A program made the translations under genes and the position numbers. From Chelonoidis abingdonii (taxonomy: Eukaryota > Chordata > Testudines > Testudinidae), in assembly GCF_003597395.2 (NCBI RefSeq), contig NC_133770.1, positions 219,317 through 283,316 of the forward strand: 64,000 nucleotides of DNA, given 5' to 3'. The notes beneath the pieces are model-generated. The model saw only the letters and a program-made list of their open reading frames with translations, had not been told where the DNA came from and ran no database searches. Every line of letters starts with the position of its first letter. Position 1 is the stretch's first letter. Positions 10,701-20,762 of the stretch are shown in pieces.

Positions 10701-11339
10701 CCAAGCTCTCCTCATTTTAGCTCCTCTCTCCATTCCACCCGCTTCCCGCTCCACGGAATCCGACGCGCCCGGATGACCCCTCTCGGCCGGGGTCAACGGT
10801 GCCCTCGGTTAAGCCCTGGCTCCCCCTGCTCCCATAGGCCAATGAGGAAGGGGGGTCATCGGAAACCCACCGTGGCTTACATTCCAGCAGGACAGACACT
10901 GGTCTGCGGCCATCCTGCACCGCTTCCCTCAGAGACGGGATCAGTTCAATTCACGGTCCTCCCTCCACCACATCGCGGTCTTGGGCCCACTGCCACACCC
11001 TCGCTGCACATTCCCAGGTCCGCACTAAGCTCTTGATACCCATCTTCTGCCTGCCACTCAAGGCGGTGCTTGCCGATCCCACTGTTTCCAAGGAACCCCT
11101 CATGGCACCAGCCCTTCTTGAGGTTCACACCCTGCCAGAGTCCATTGCAAGACTTCCTCCCCACCCCTGGGACGCACTGTGATACCCCGGGGACTTGTAA
11201 GCAAGTCCTCTCACTGGGCACAAATCCCAGGAATTACAATCACCCCTAAATCGTAACCCTTCGTTTACTGCCCCCCAAGTCAACTTACTGCAGAAGCACA
11301 TCCACGGGGTCAAGTATATCCCACCCTCCCCTACAGCCC

Positions 11340-11713
11340 TGCCAGGAAGTGTGGGGGGATCCGGCCTTGCACCTTACGGGACCTCACATGAACCTTCAGC
11401 CAGCCCATAAACAGGTTTATGGACAACGAAATGCAGTTTACAGCAGAGCTTGGAATGGCAAAGCCCAGGCCCCCTCAACGAGTCCTTTTGGGGTTTCCAG
11501 TTCCCTTTTGGATCCCACTTAGGAATACCTGAATTCCAACCACACCAAGGCCCAAAACCAAAACTGAACTGTCCCCTTCCTCCACCAGTCCCCTTTTGTC
11601 CGCTGCCCGGGCAAGATGCCTGTCACCCCTCCCCCCACTGCCTCAGGTACGGGCCTTAAATCCTGTCTCCTAAAGAATCTCTGGCTCTCCATCCCCACAG
11701 AACCAGTCACACA
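11340..11713 (-). repeat. 5' LTR of the Gypsy element
   Basis: Direct repeat of 5673-6082 in the same orientation. On the plus strand it begins TGCCAGGAAGTG, equivalent to TGCACGGGAGG at 5673. The outer end (about 11713) is shortened or diverged relative to the 3' LTR. Immediately inside it (11300-11339) lies GGGCTGTAGGGGAGGG on the minus strand, where a primer binding site would be expected. Confidence 0.8.
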
Positions 11714-12645
11714 CTAAACTGCTGAAGCTAGAACAGAATAACAGAGAACCTGAGAACAAATTAAGTTGGCCAAAAAGAAATGTGAGGAAGGTTTCAACAA
11801 TAACAGTTCCAGAGTCCTTGCATAGGAAACCAGACAGAATCCCATTCGCACTGCTACAGACTAGGGAAACTGAGTGGGATAGGCAGCAGTTTCTGCAGAA
11901 AGGACCTTAGGGGTTTACAGTGGACGAGAAGCTGGATATCAGAAAAAAACGACCAAGGTTTTTGGGGTTTTTGGCCCTGTGCCAAGAGGGTTAATGGCAT
12001 TTGGAGGTCCGCTGAAGTAGGGGGCATTGCCAACAGATCGAGGCGGACGTGATCATATCCCCTTTCTATTTCGGCATTAGTGAGCCTTCATCTGGATTAC
12101 TATGTCCAGTTTTTTGGGCCGCTAACACTACAAGAAGAAGTGTGGAAAAAGTTGGAAAGAGTCCAGCAGAGGGCAACAAAAATGAATAGAGGGCTGGAAA
12201 AGCAACATGACTTATGAGGATAGAGGGCTGAGGGAACATGGGATCATGTTTAGTCTGCAGAAGGGAAGAAGAGAGAGTTGGGATTTGATAGCTGCTTTCA
12301 ACTACCTGAAGGGGGGTTCCAAAGAGGATGGAGCTAGTTTATTCTCAGTGGTTTAAGCAGATGACAGAACAAGGAAGTAATGGTCTCAAGTTGCAGTCGG
12401 CAGAGGTTTAGTTTTGAATATTTAGGAAAACTTTTTCATTAGGAGGGTGGTGAAGCACTGGAAAATGGGTTCCCTAGGGAGGTTGGTGGAATCTCCTTCC
12501 TTAGAGTTTTTAAGGTCAGGCTTGACAAGCCCTGGCTGGGATGATTTAGTTGGGATTTGGTCCCTGCTGTTGAGCAGGGGGTTGGACTAGATGACCTTCC
12601 TGGAGGTCCCTTCCAACCCTGAATATTCTATGATTTCTATGAGTG
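11714..12645 (+). mobile_element. CR1 LINE, continuation of the 4437-5672 copy, to 3' end
   Basis: After the Gypsy 5' LTR the CR1 resumes within the RT C-terminal third (GAGAACCTGAGAACAAATTA, then CTGCTACAGACTAGGGA) and runs to the canonical tail near 12640 (GGACTAGATGACC, CCAACCCTGAATATTC). Compared with the copy at 43563-44731 it contains many scattered single-base insertions (for example CCTTCCTGGAGG for CCTCCTGAGG), which look more like sequencing insertions than decay. Confidence 0.87.
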
Positions 12646-12649
12646 AATT

Positions 12650-13500
12650 AGGCTGTGGGGGAGCCAACAAGAAGTGAGGGACTGGAGAAGGAGATCCTGG
12701 TGGGGTGCAGCCCAGGAGGAACAAAGTAAGGGAATTGTTAAGTTACCGTTTTTTCCTTCTTTTACCGATGGATTGCCAACCTGGCTTGGTCCACTTGAGG
12801 CACAGGTCATCAGGCAGAGACAGCAAAGTATTTTCCCTAAGTGCTGCCCTGCCCCCTACCTCCCCTGCTGCACTTTCTTTTCCCAAAACCATCCAGAAGT
12901 ATCTGCAGCTGCAGACTATCCCCCTAAGATGGCAGACTTGCAAGGACCAGTTATTCATCTGTGGAGAAAAACAAAACATTTTCAGCATTCCTGCCTATGA
13001 CCTTAAATCCAAAAGTAACCCCTCCAAATTCCAGCCAAACTAAACAGCAGGTCCAGGTTGAACTTTGCAATTACTGTGATGTATTTGATTCTTATAACCA
13101 TTTTAACTCTCACCTTTCTCCTTTTTATGAATAAACTTTAGATTTTAGATACTAAAGGATTGGCAACAGCATGATTTTGGTAAGTCTAAATTATATATTG
13201 ACCTGGGTGTATGGCTGGTCCTTTGGATCAGAAGAACTTTATTTGATGAAAACTGGTTGTAAAGAACCACTCATCTCTGAATCCAGTGTTTTGTGGTGGT
13301 GATGTAAGAAATATGCCCAAGAAACTGCTTTTATGACTTCCTGTTAGCCAGTGTGATGAAACAGGAGTTTACTTTTGTGGTGGTTTGGTATTCTTATAAA
13401 GAATAACCACCAGTTTTGGGTGTGTTCGCTCTATTTCTCAACAGACTATCCTGAATTTGGCATCCTCAGTTGTGACCACTAAGGCACAGTTACAGGGGAA
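12650..13500 (+). repeat. LTR-like interspersed repeat (uncertain class)
   Basis: I recall closely similar sequence as a dispersed repeat in turtle genomes, especially the stretch from CTTATAACCATTTTAAC (13090) to GGCACAGTTACAG (13495). It contains an AATAAA at 13130-13135 and no coding frame, as an LTR would. No terminal duplication or partner LTR was found, so class is uncertain. Confidence 0.4.
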
Positions 13501-13726
13501 GGAAGCAGGAATGCTGGGGAGCAGAGGGCTTACCAGAAATGGAGTAAAGGATTGGGGCAGGAAGACATGAGCAGCCATTCTTGGTGGGGGTGAATGCAAT
13601 AGGGAAGGGGATTGTTAACCCCTCTCCTGCCTTCTCTACCTGACCTGTTTTAGTTTGCTGGAATGGAGGGTTACTTTGATTTAAGTCATAGGCAGAATGC
13701 TGAAAATGGTTCTGTTTCTCCATTCT
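12961..13726. repeat. imperfect inverted repeat, arms about 95 bp
   Basis: Arm 12961-13058 is the approximate reverse complement of 13639-13726. Shared words include CATTTTCAGCATTC, TGCCTATGAC and CCAGCAAACTAAA (with single-base gaps), separated by about 580 bp. It may be two head-to-head copies of one repeat. Confidence 0.75.
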
Positions 13727-13739
13727 TGGTTCAGGCTTG

Positions 13740-14390
13740 TAGCAGTGATGGAATAAACTGCTGGCTTAAATCGAGTCTCTGGATACATCCACAGCTTGGA
13801 TGAGTCATTCAGTCTTTTGTTCAGAGCTTCAGTTTGTAGCAAAGTTCCTCCAGAGGTTAGAAGCAGGATTGAAGACAAAATGGAGATGTCTCCACGGCCT
13901 TTTACAGCTTCTGCCATGTGGAGGGCATCCCATTGTTCTTACTGTGGAAAATTACAGCAACAAGATGGAGTTTGGAGTCACATGTTCATGCCCAATTTTG
14001 CTCAGTCATTGCAAGAAGCCATTATCTACACTCCAGACAGCACGTTTAACATGACAGTCCACACAGTTTAGATGGGTGTCTCCCATGGTCCATTGTCAAC
14101 CAAGTGTTTCTTGATGAGCCACTTAATTTAAACAGTCCCTCCGACATGTGCTGGCTAGCTACCTTGTGGGTGGTACCCCAAGAGCAAACATTTGAACTCC
14201 AGGTATAGAGCCAATACATAACTTCAAACACAAAAATGATACATGCATACAGATAGCAAAATCATAACCTTTTCATAGACATCTCACTTGACAACCTTTG
14301 TAAAAGATTTTCTGCAAATATATAACAGTGGTTGCAACAATGATCTATATGGTCATATTTTAATCAGATAACATCACACCTCCATCCCCA
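13740..14390. repeat. probable LTR-like turtle repeat
   Basis: No coding frame. The part from GAGCAAACATTTGAACTCC (14182) to GGTTGCAACAATGATC (14330) matches my memory of a dispersed turtle repeat often found near endogenous retrovirus sequences. No internal viral genes are present here. Class uncertain. Confidence 0.35.
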
Positions 14391-14844
14391 AAAAAGACAC
14401 TCATCAGTTTCATGATCTGTACCAGAGCATGGAATCAATGACAGTTCTAATGACCTATAAGTTCCTTTGCTTACAGTAAATTATAGCAATTGTTTTATAA
14501 CTTTAATATTTCAGGTTCCACACCTTAGCCTGTGCCTGAGATATTGAAAAGATGAGTTACTTGGTGAAATCTTAAGCCTGTGTAAATTTATGTTTTACAA
14601 TAGAGAAATCCAAAGAAATGTGAATAAAACAGTAAATTTTCAAAAGAAGCATTTTTAAAGTATTTCCTTTGCAAAAGTTACAAAATCTTTTTCTAAAACA
14701 ATACACAATATTCCATTGCCCGCTATAGAACTGTGTGTCAAATCTGAGAAGAAATTCAACATTTAAATTGCAAAGCAGATATTTTAGTCTTGCTTTAAGT
14801 AAAAGTGTGAAAGTAACTTTCACTAAAACCAATCATAGGTCTTG
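14391..14844. other. unassigned AT-rich sequence
   Basis: AT-rich, no recognised feature. Confidence 0.4.
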
Positions 14845-15345
14845 CATTTTCCTTGATGACCAGGTCAGCGGGCCACGCACTCTGAATGATCGCCTACCAC
14901 AAGGGCCTGTCCTAGTGCCAATCTTGTTTAATATTTCACATAAGCAACCTTCCCCAGACTTCATCACGGAAATTTGTCTATGCATTGTTGATGACATTGT
15001 TTTGAGTGCACAGGCACAGAATCGGTCTATCATAGAATACAGCCTAATCAAGAACTTTAAAACTATGGATGAATATTTCTTACACTGGCAGCTAAAACCA
15101 AACCCTACCGGAACTATTGTGTCAGCATTTCATCTAAACAATTGAAAGGCCTAAGCAGAACTGCACATGCATAGACTTCTGTGGCTAGAAGATAAGACAC
15201 AATCCCATCCTATCCCAAAATATCTCAGTGTGACATTAGACTGAAGACGAAAACAGCACATAAGCAGAGTGGCCAGTGTGTGATCACTAATAGTGACTGG
15301 CTAACAATTTCACATATCCTACCATATGCTACCCTAGTCTGCCTG
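14845..15345 (+). pseudogene. non-LTR reverse transcriptase fragment, not CR1
   Basis: The frame 14735-15145 contains RTLNDRLPQGPVLVPILFN, equivalent to the RT block LPQGSVLAPLLFN, then IVDDIVLSAQAQN at the catalytic YADD position (here the residue before DD is V), then LHWQLKPNPTGTIVSAFHLN. After a frame change PKYLSVTLD and KQHISRVAS follow. These words fit the Jockey/I/RTE-type RTs that use KPNP..T.VSAFHL rather than the CR1 pattern. It is a short fragment of a different, probably older LINE lineage. The clade cannot be settled by eye. Confidence 0.7.
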
Positions 15346-15351
15346 TTTTAC

Positions 15352-16345
15352 CTCGGGGGCAATTCTGCACCAAAGAAATAAAAATTCTGCACACAGTATT
15401 TGAAATTTCTGCAAAATTCTGCATATTTTATTTGTCAAAATAGCACAATATAATCATGCCAGTTTCAATTATTTTGGTAATTTATTTCAAAATGTGTCAG
15501 CAAGTATGTCTGTAACAATACAGACCAAAAAAAAAATGATTCTGGTAGTTTATTTTTTTTACAAATAGATTCCTTACGAGGCATATTAGTACAGAACTTT
15601 GAGTAATACATTTAAATGACACTCCAGAACTGTATTTCCTGCACCTGTTAAGAAGGAGTGCAAAGGCTTGGGGGAGTCAGGGGTAATGAAGGAGCTGAGG
15701 GAGAGGGAAGGAGCCTAGAAGTGAACCTAGAGTGTTGGGTTGGGTGGGATGAGGGTTTTATTTGGGGGAGTGGGATTCTTAGGGAGTTGGGAAGCCTCCC
15801 TCATGCAGACCCTGGCTGACCCCAAGTCTCTCCCATTCAGTCAGGCACAGCTGTCCCTGTCCCCACAGCCCCCACCCCCATGGGTCTCTGCAGTCCCCCT
15901 TCCCTGTCCCCAGGCTCAATGCTGTCAGCCCACTAGCTCCTGAGCCTATGCCCCACTCTGTCCCCCCCTGGCCATTCTGAACCTATCTGTGACTCCCCAG
16001 CAGCCCTGTGTACCCCACTCTGCCCTAACCTGGCTTTGTGGGCAGGGTGCTGTGATGAACTTCTACTCCTGGGGAAATTCTGCATTACTGAGCACAATTT
16101 TTTTTCCCCATAGAAAATACATTCTTCCCCAAGAGTGCTGCAGTTTTGCCTTTTGCCCACCAGAGGCTGCTATGGTGCCAGAACAGCAGGTTGTGTTCCT
16201 GCAGCTGGCTATTCTGGCACCACAGCAGCCTCTAGTGGGCGAAAGAGGAACTACAGCACTTATTACGCAAAATGTATTTTAGGAGGGGAAAATACAAAAT
16301 GATGCCAGAGGATTCTGCACAGTACTGTTGGTCTCATTCCCCTAT
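15352..16345 (+). repeat. approximately 1 kb non-coding interspersed repeat with terminal hairpin
   Basis: Starts with the AATTCTGCAC / AAATTCTGCA motif family and contains CATATTTTATTTGTCAAAAT. The same starting 145 bases occur at 43415-43562, which proves it is dispersed. It ends in the long hairpin at 16110-16285. No coding capacity. I recognise it as a common reptile repeat but cannot name the class; the hairpin suggests a non-autonomous DNA element. Confidence 0.6.
16110..16285. repeat. long imperfect palindrome
   Basis: CCACCAGAGGCTGCTATGGT (16158 on) pairs with ACCACAGCAGCCTCTAGTGG (ending 16238), and the stem extends outward through GTGCTGCAG / CTACAGCAC and AAAATACATT / AATGTATTTT. 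Total arm length is about 75-80 bp. Confidence 0.85.
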
Positions 16346-16470
16346 TAGGCCTTGTCTTTTAGATTGTAAACTTGTTGAGGCAGGGACTGTCATTTACTGC
16401 ATGTTTGTACAGCAACGGCCACAACAGGGTCCTGACCTGGTTGAGTTCCTTATTCACGACTGCAACACGG
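16346..16470 (+). repeat. amniote interspersed repeat fragment
   Basis: Contains AGATTGTAAACTTGTTGAGG, CAGGGACTGTC and TTTGTACAGCA, a pattern I know as a widespread sauropsid/amniote repeat. The reverse-oriented relative is at 22692-22818. Confidence 0.5.
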
Positions 16471-16524
16471 GTGTTAACTAAAAAGGGTGGTGCTTGGCTA
16501 AAGCAGTGGAATATCAGATGACAG

Positions 16525-17470
16525 ATTTCACAGTGGCAGCGGGTTAGTCTGTATCAGCAAAAAGAACAGGAGTCCTTGTGGCACCTTAGAGCCTAACACA
16601 TGGATTTGGGCATAAGCTTTCCTGGGCTAAAACCCACTTCATCAGATGCATGGAGTAGAAAATACAGTAGACACACACACACACACACCCATGAAAAGAT
16701 GGGGGTTGCCATACCAACTCTAACAAGACTAATCAATTAAGGTGGGCTAGTTTGTAGTGATAATCAAGATGGCCCATTTCAAATAGTTGACAAGGAGGTG
16801 TGAGTAACAGTCGGGGGAAAATTAGCATGGGGAAATAGTTTTTAGTCTGTGTAATATGACCGATCCACTCCCAGTCTTTATTCAAGCCTAATTTAATGGT
16901 GTCCAGTTTGCAAATTAATTTCAGTTCTGTAGTTTCTCACTGGAGTCTGTTTTTGAAGCTTTTTTGTTGGAGTATTGCAACTTCTAGGTCTGTAATTAGT
17001 GTCCAGGGAGATTGAAGTGTTCTCCTAGTGGGTTTTGAATGTTATAATTCTTGACATCTGATTTGTGTCCATTTATTCTTTTACATAGAGACTGTCTGGT
17101 TTGGCCAATCTACATGGCAGAGGGGCATTGCTGGCGCATGATGGCATATATCACATTGGTAGATGTGCAGGTGAACAAGATCCTGATGGTGTGATATTGA
17201 TAGGGTCTAGATGTCCTTGAATGATATGTGGACAGAGTTGGCAATGGGCTTTGTTGCATGGATAGGTTTCCTGGTTCGTGTTTTTGCTGTGTGCTGTGTG
17301 GTGCTGGTGAGTATTTGCTTCAGGTTGGAGGGCTGTCTGTAGGCGACGACTGGCCTGTCTCCCAAGGTCTGTGAGAGTGAGGGATTGTCCTTCAGGATAG
17401 GTTGTAGATCCTGATGATGCGCTGGAGAGGTTTAGTTGGGGCTGAAGGTGATGGCTATGGCATTACAGTA
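16525..17470 (-). mobile_element. Penelope-like element, 3' part with GIY-YIG endonuclease remnant
   Basis: Read on the minus strand, 17300-16850 encodes in one frame FTCTSTNVIYAIM, a stop where Y of YIG is expected, IGQTRQSLCKRINGHKSD and then NPLGEHFNLPGH. This is the GIY-YIG endonuclease of Penelope-like elements (VIYAI as the GIY part, IGQT as the YIG part, RINGHKSD, GEHF). The RT is not in this fragment. The element ends at 16525-16660 with the same terminal module as the small palindromes at 22.8 and 23.6 kb, including a hammerhead-like motif. Premature stops make it inactive. Confidence 0.82.
16605..16650 (-). ncRNA. hammerhead-ribozyme-like motif in Penelope end
   Basis: On the minus strand CTGATGA (16645-16639) is followed by a stem II of GTGGG paired with CCCAG-like sequence, then GAAA (16621-16618), then GC-TTAT-GC as a minimal stem III. 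The position that should be U before the cleavage base is C, so self-cleavage is doubtful in this copy. Hammerhead motifs are described in Penelope-like elements. Confidence 0.5.
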
Positions 17471-17769
17471 TTACAGAACATTTTTTATTTTATCTTTCCC
17501 TTAAAATTGGAAATACATATTATTCCAATTATGGCTAGACTTAAGGTGTCATTGTCTAACATCACTGCAGAGTCTGACTGGAAGTAGTATTAATATCACA
17601 GTATGAAGGAAGTGAGAAACAATCATGGAAACACTAGTGAGGAAGCACTAGAAGACTGAAAAAAGTACATCTTTAAACAAAGGAGAGAAATCTTGGCAAT
17701 AACTATTTGATAAATCCACTTCCTATCCCTTGTAAAATGGAACAAATATTAAGGAGAAAAATCACTACA
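17471..17769. other. unassigned sequence
   Basis: AT-rich, no recognised feature. Lies between the Penelope remnant and a CR1 copy. Confidence 0.35.
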
Positions 17770-18270
17770 GATCTAGAAGGCTAGTGCTGTTTAGAAAAGA
17801 CAGGAAAAGGCAAAGGTGGTGGAGTAGCCTTGTACATCAATGATGGGTGAACTGTAATGAAATAAGAAGTGATGGAATAGATAAGACGGAGTCTGTCTGG
17901 GTAAAAATCACACTGGGTAAAAAAGCTACTAGAGCTTCCCCTGAGATAGTGCTGGGGGTGTGCTACAGACCGCCAGGATCTGATTTGGATATGGATAGAG
18001 ACCTCTTTAATGTCTTTAATGAAGTAACACTAAGGGGAAATGTGTGATTATGGGAGACTTCAACTTCCCGGATATAGACTGGAGGACAGTGCTTGCAAGA
18101 AAAATAGGGGTCAGATTTTTCTGGATGTGATAGCGGATGATTCTCATCAGTAGTTGAAGTACCTACGAGAGGGATGCCATTTTAGATTGGTTTGGTGAGT
18201 AGTGAGGACCTCGTAGAAGAACTGGTGGTAGGGACAACCTTGGTTCGAGTGATCATGAGCTGATTCAATT
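17770..18270 (+). pseudogene. CR1 endonuclease domain remnant
   Basis: LFRKDRK-like and GGGVALYIND-like words are followed, in the frame 17847-18047, by VLGVCYRPPGSDLDMDRD, and then in another frame by VIMGDFNFPDIDW near 18045-18085. CYRPP and GDFN are signature blocks of the APE-type endonuclease that nicks target DNA for CR1. The N-terminal catalytic part is absent. Confidence 0.8.
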
Positions 18271-18839
18271 CAAATTAGATGGAAGAAACAAACGTAGATC
18301 TGGATTAGGGTTTCGACTTCTCGAGGGCTAATTTAAAAGAGTTAAGGAATTAGTTAGGAAGTGGTTGGACGGAGAACTTGTGGATTTAAATGCGGAGGAG
18401 GCCTGGAATTACTTTAAGTCGCAGCTGCGGAAACTGTCGGAAGCCTGCATCCCAAGAAAGGGGAAAAAACCAGGGCAGAGTTGTAGGCCAAGCTGGATGA
18501 GCAAGCAACTCAGAGAGGGGATTAGGAAAAAAGAGAAAGCTTACAGGGAGTGAAGAAAGGCGGGATTAGCAAGGGAAGCTACCTTAGTGAGGTCAGAACG
18601 TGTAGGGATAAGTGAGGAAGGCTAAAAGCCGCGTAGACTGGACCTTGCGAAGGGAATCAAACCAATAGTAAAAGGTTCTACAGCCACATAAATAAGAAGA
18701 ACAAAGAAAGAAGAAGTGGGCCGCTATACACTGAGGATGGAACGGAGGTTAAGGATAACCTAGGCATGGCCCAATATCTAAATAAGTACTTTGCCTCGGT
18801 CTTAATAAGACTAGTGAGGAGTTTAGGGACGATGGAGGG

Positions 18840-20095
18840 ATGACAAACGGGAATGGATATGGAGGTGGATATTACCGCATTGAGGTAGAGGCCAAACTTG
18901 AACAGCTTAATGGGACAAAATCGGAGGGACCGGACAATCTCCACCCGAGGATATTAAAGGAACTGGCGCGTGAAATTGCGAGCCCGTTAGCGAGAATTTT
19001 TAAGCAATCGGTAAACTCGGGGGTGTGCCGTACGACTGGAGAATTGCTAACGTAGTTCCTATTTTAAGAAAGGGAATAAAAGATCCGGTAATTATAGGCC
19101 TGTTAGCTTGACGTCTGTCGTGTGTAAGGTCTTGGAAAAAATTTTAAGGGAGAAAGTAGTTAAGGACATTGAGGTCAATGGTATTTGAACGATGCAACAT
19201 GGATTTACTAAAGGTAGATCGTGCCAAACCAACCTGATCTCCTTCTTTGAGAAGGTGACGGATTACTTAAGACAGGAAATCGGTAGATCTAATTTACCTC
19301 GATTTCAGTAAGGCGTTTGACACGTTTCCGCATGGGAACTGTTAGTTAAATTGGAAAAGATGGGGATGAAGTGAAAGTTGTAAGGTGGATAAGGAACTGG
19401 TTAAGGGGAGACCCCAGCGGTCGTACTGAAGGGTGAACTGTCAGGTGGAAGGGGTTACCAGCGGGTCCTCAAGGATCGGTTTTGGGACCGATCTTATTAC
19501 CTATTTATTACTGACCGTGCACAAAGAGCGGGAAGTGTTAATAAAGTTTGCGGATGACACGAAGCTGGGGGTATTGCTAACACGGAGAAGGACCGGATAC
19601 TATTCAGGAAGATCTAGACCACCTTGTACACTGGAGTAATAGTAATAGGATGAAATAATAGTGAAAAGTGCAAGGTCATGCACTTAGGGATAATAATAAG
19701 AATTTTAGATATACGTTGGGGACGCATCAGGGGAACGACGGAGGAGGAGAAGGACCTGGGGTATTGGTTGATAGCGGATGACTATGAGCCGCCAATGTGA
19801 TATGGCTGTTAAAAAAGCAAATGCGGTTTTAGGACATCAGGCGAGGTATTTCCAGCAAGGAAAAGGAGGTGTTAGTGCCGTTATATACGGCGCTGGTGAG
19901 ACCCCACCTGAATATTGTGTGCAGTTCTGGTGTCCCATGTTTAAGAAGGATGAATTCAAACTGGAACAGGTTCAGAGACGGGCTACTAGGATGATCCGAG
20001 GAATGGAAAATCTCCCTTATGAAAGGAGACTCAAAGAGCTTGGCTTGTTTAGCCTGCCAAAAGAAGGCTCCGGGGGATATGCTTGCTCTATATAA
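18840..20095 (+). pseudogene. CR1 reverse transcriptase remnant
   Basis: GPDNLHPRILKELAREIA (frame 18840-19055) marks the fingers. SGNYRPVSLTSVVCKVLEK, FTKGRSCQTNL and FADDTKLG (near 19550) follow in other frames. The C-terminal block AVKKANAVLGHQ leads into QVQRRATRMIRGMENLPYE in the frame 19778-20095. The catalytic FADD is present as DNA but not in one continuous frame. Confidence 0.85.
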
Positions 20096-20762
20096 ATATA
20101 CAGGGGGATTAACGTTAGGGAGGGAGAGGAATTATTCAAGTTTAGTACTAATGTAGGCACGAGGACGAATGGGTACAAACTGGATATTGAAAGTTTAGAC
20201 CTGAAATTAGACGAAGGTTTCTAACCATTAGGGGAGTGAAGCTCTGGAACAGCCTTCCGAGGAGAGTAGTGGGGGCAAAAGACTTATCTGGCTTTAAGAC
20301 TAAGCTTGATAAGTATATGGAGGATGTATGATGGGATAGTTTAATTTGGGCAAGTGATTTGGATTATCGGCAGATAAGTCTGCTCAATGGTCTGTGAGGG
20401 GATGTTGGATGGGATGGAACTGAGTTACTGCAGAGAATTCTTTCTTGGGTGCTGGCTGGTGAGTCTTGCCCACATGCTCAGGTTTAGCTGATCGCCATAT
20501 TGGGGTCGGAAGGAATTTCCTCCAGGGCGGATTGCAGAGGCCCTGAAGGTTTTTCGCCTTCCTCTGCAGCGGGGGCATGGGTCGCTTGCTGGTGGATTCC
20601 TGCAGCTTGAGTCTTCAAATCTTAATTTTGAGGATTTCAATAACTCAGTCATGGGTTCGGGGTTGTTATAAATGTGTATGGGTAGGGTTTGTGGCCTGCC
20701 TTTGCAAGGGGTCAGACTAGATGATCATATTTGTCCCTTCTGACCTATGAGTCTATGAGTCT

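Larger units (their letters stand above)
5673..11713 (-). mobile_element. Gypsy-type LTR retrotransposon, Gmr1-like domain order, degraded
   Basis: Two direct LTRs (5673-6082 and 11340-about 11713) bound an internal region read on the minus strand in the order gag, protease, integrase, reverse transcriptase, RNase H. Integrase upstream of RT is the hallmark of the Gmr1 clade of Ty3/Gypsy elements, known from fish and other vertebrates. A polypurine tract lies directly before the 3' LTR. The element sits inside a CR1 copy, with a short ACACT-like word at both junctions. Gag, protease and integrase retain readable frames, whereas the RT region is broken. I did not identify a primer binding site next to the 5' LTR. 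Confidence 0.85.
17770..20762 (+). mobile_element. CR1 LINE, long copy: endonuclease, RT and 3' UTR
   Basis: About 3 kb of one CR1/L3-type element in order: AP endonuclease remnant (17770-18270), linker (18365-18553), RT (18840-20095), 3' untranslated region, and a tail with GATGATCATATTTGTCCC and TGAGTCTATGAGTCTATGAG (20762). ORF1 is missing. Frames change every 100-300 bases, mostly through single-base losses. The 3' UTR is the same family as the minus-strand fragment at 34487-35068. Confidence 0.9.

Noticed and set aside
12743..12988. 81-codon minus-strand frame near an LTR-like repeat
   Set aside because: No viral or host motif; it overlaps one arm of the inverted repeat.
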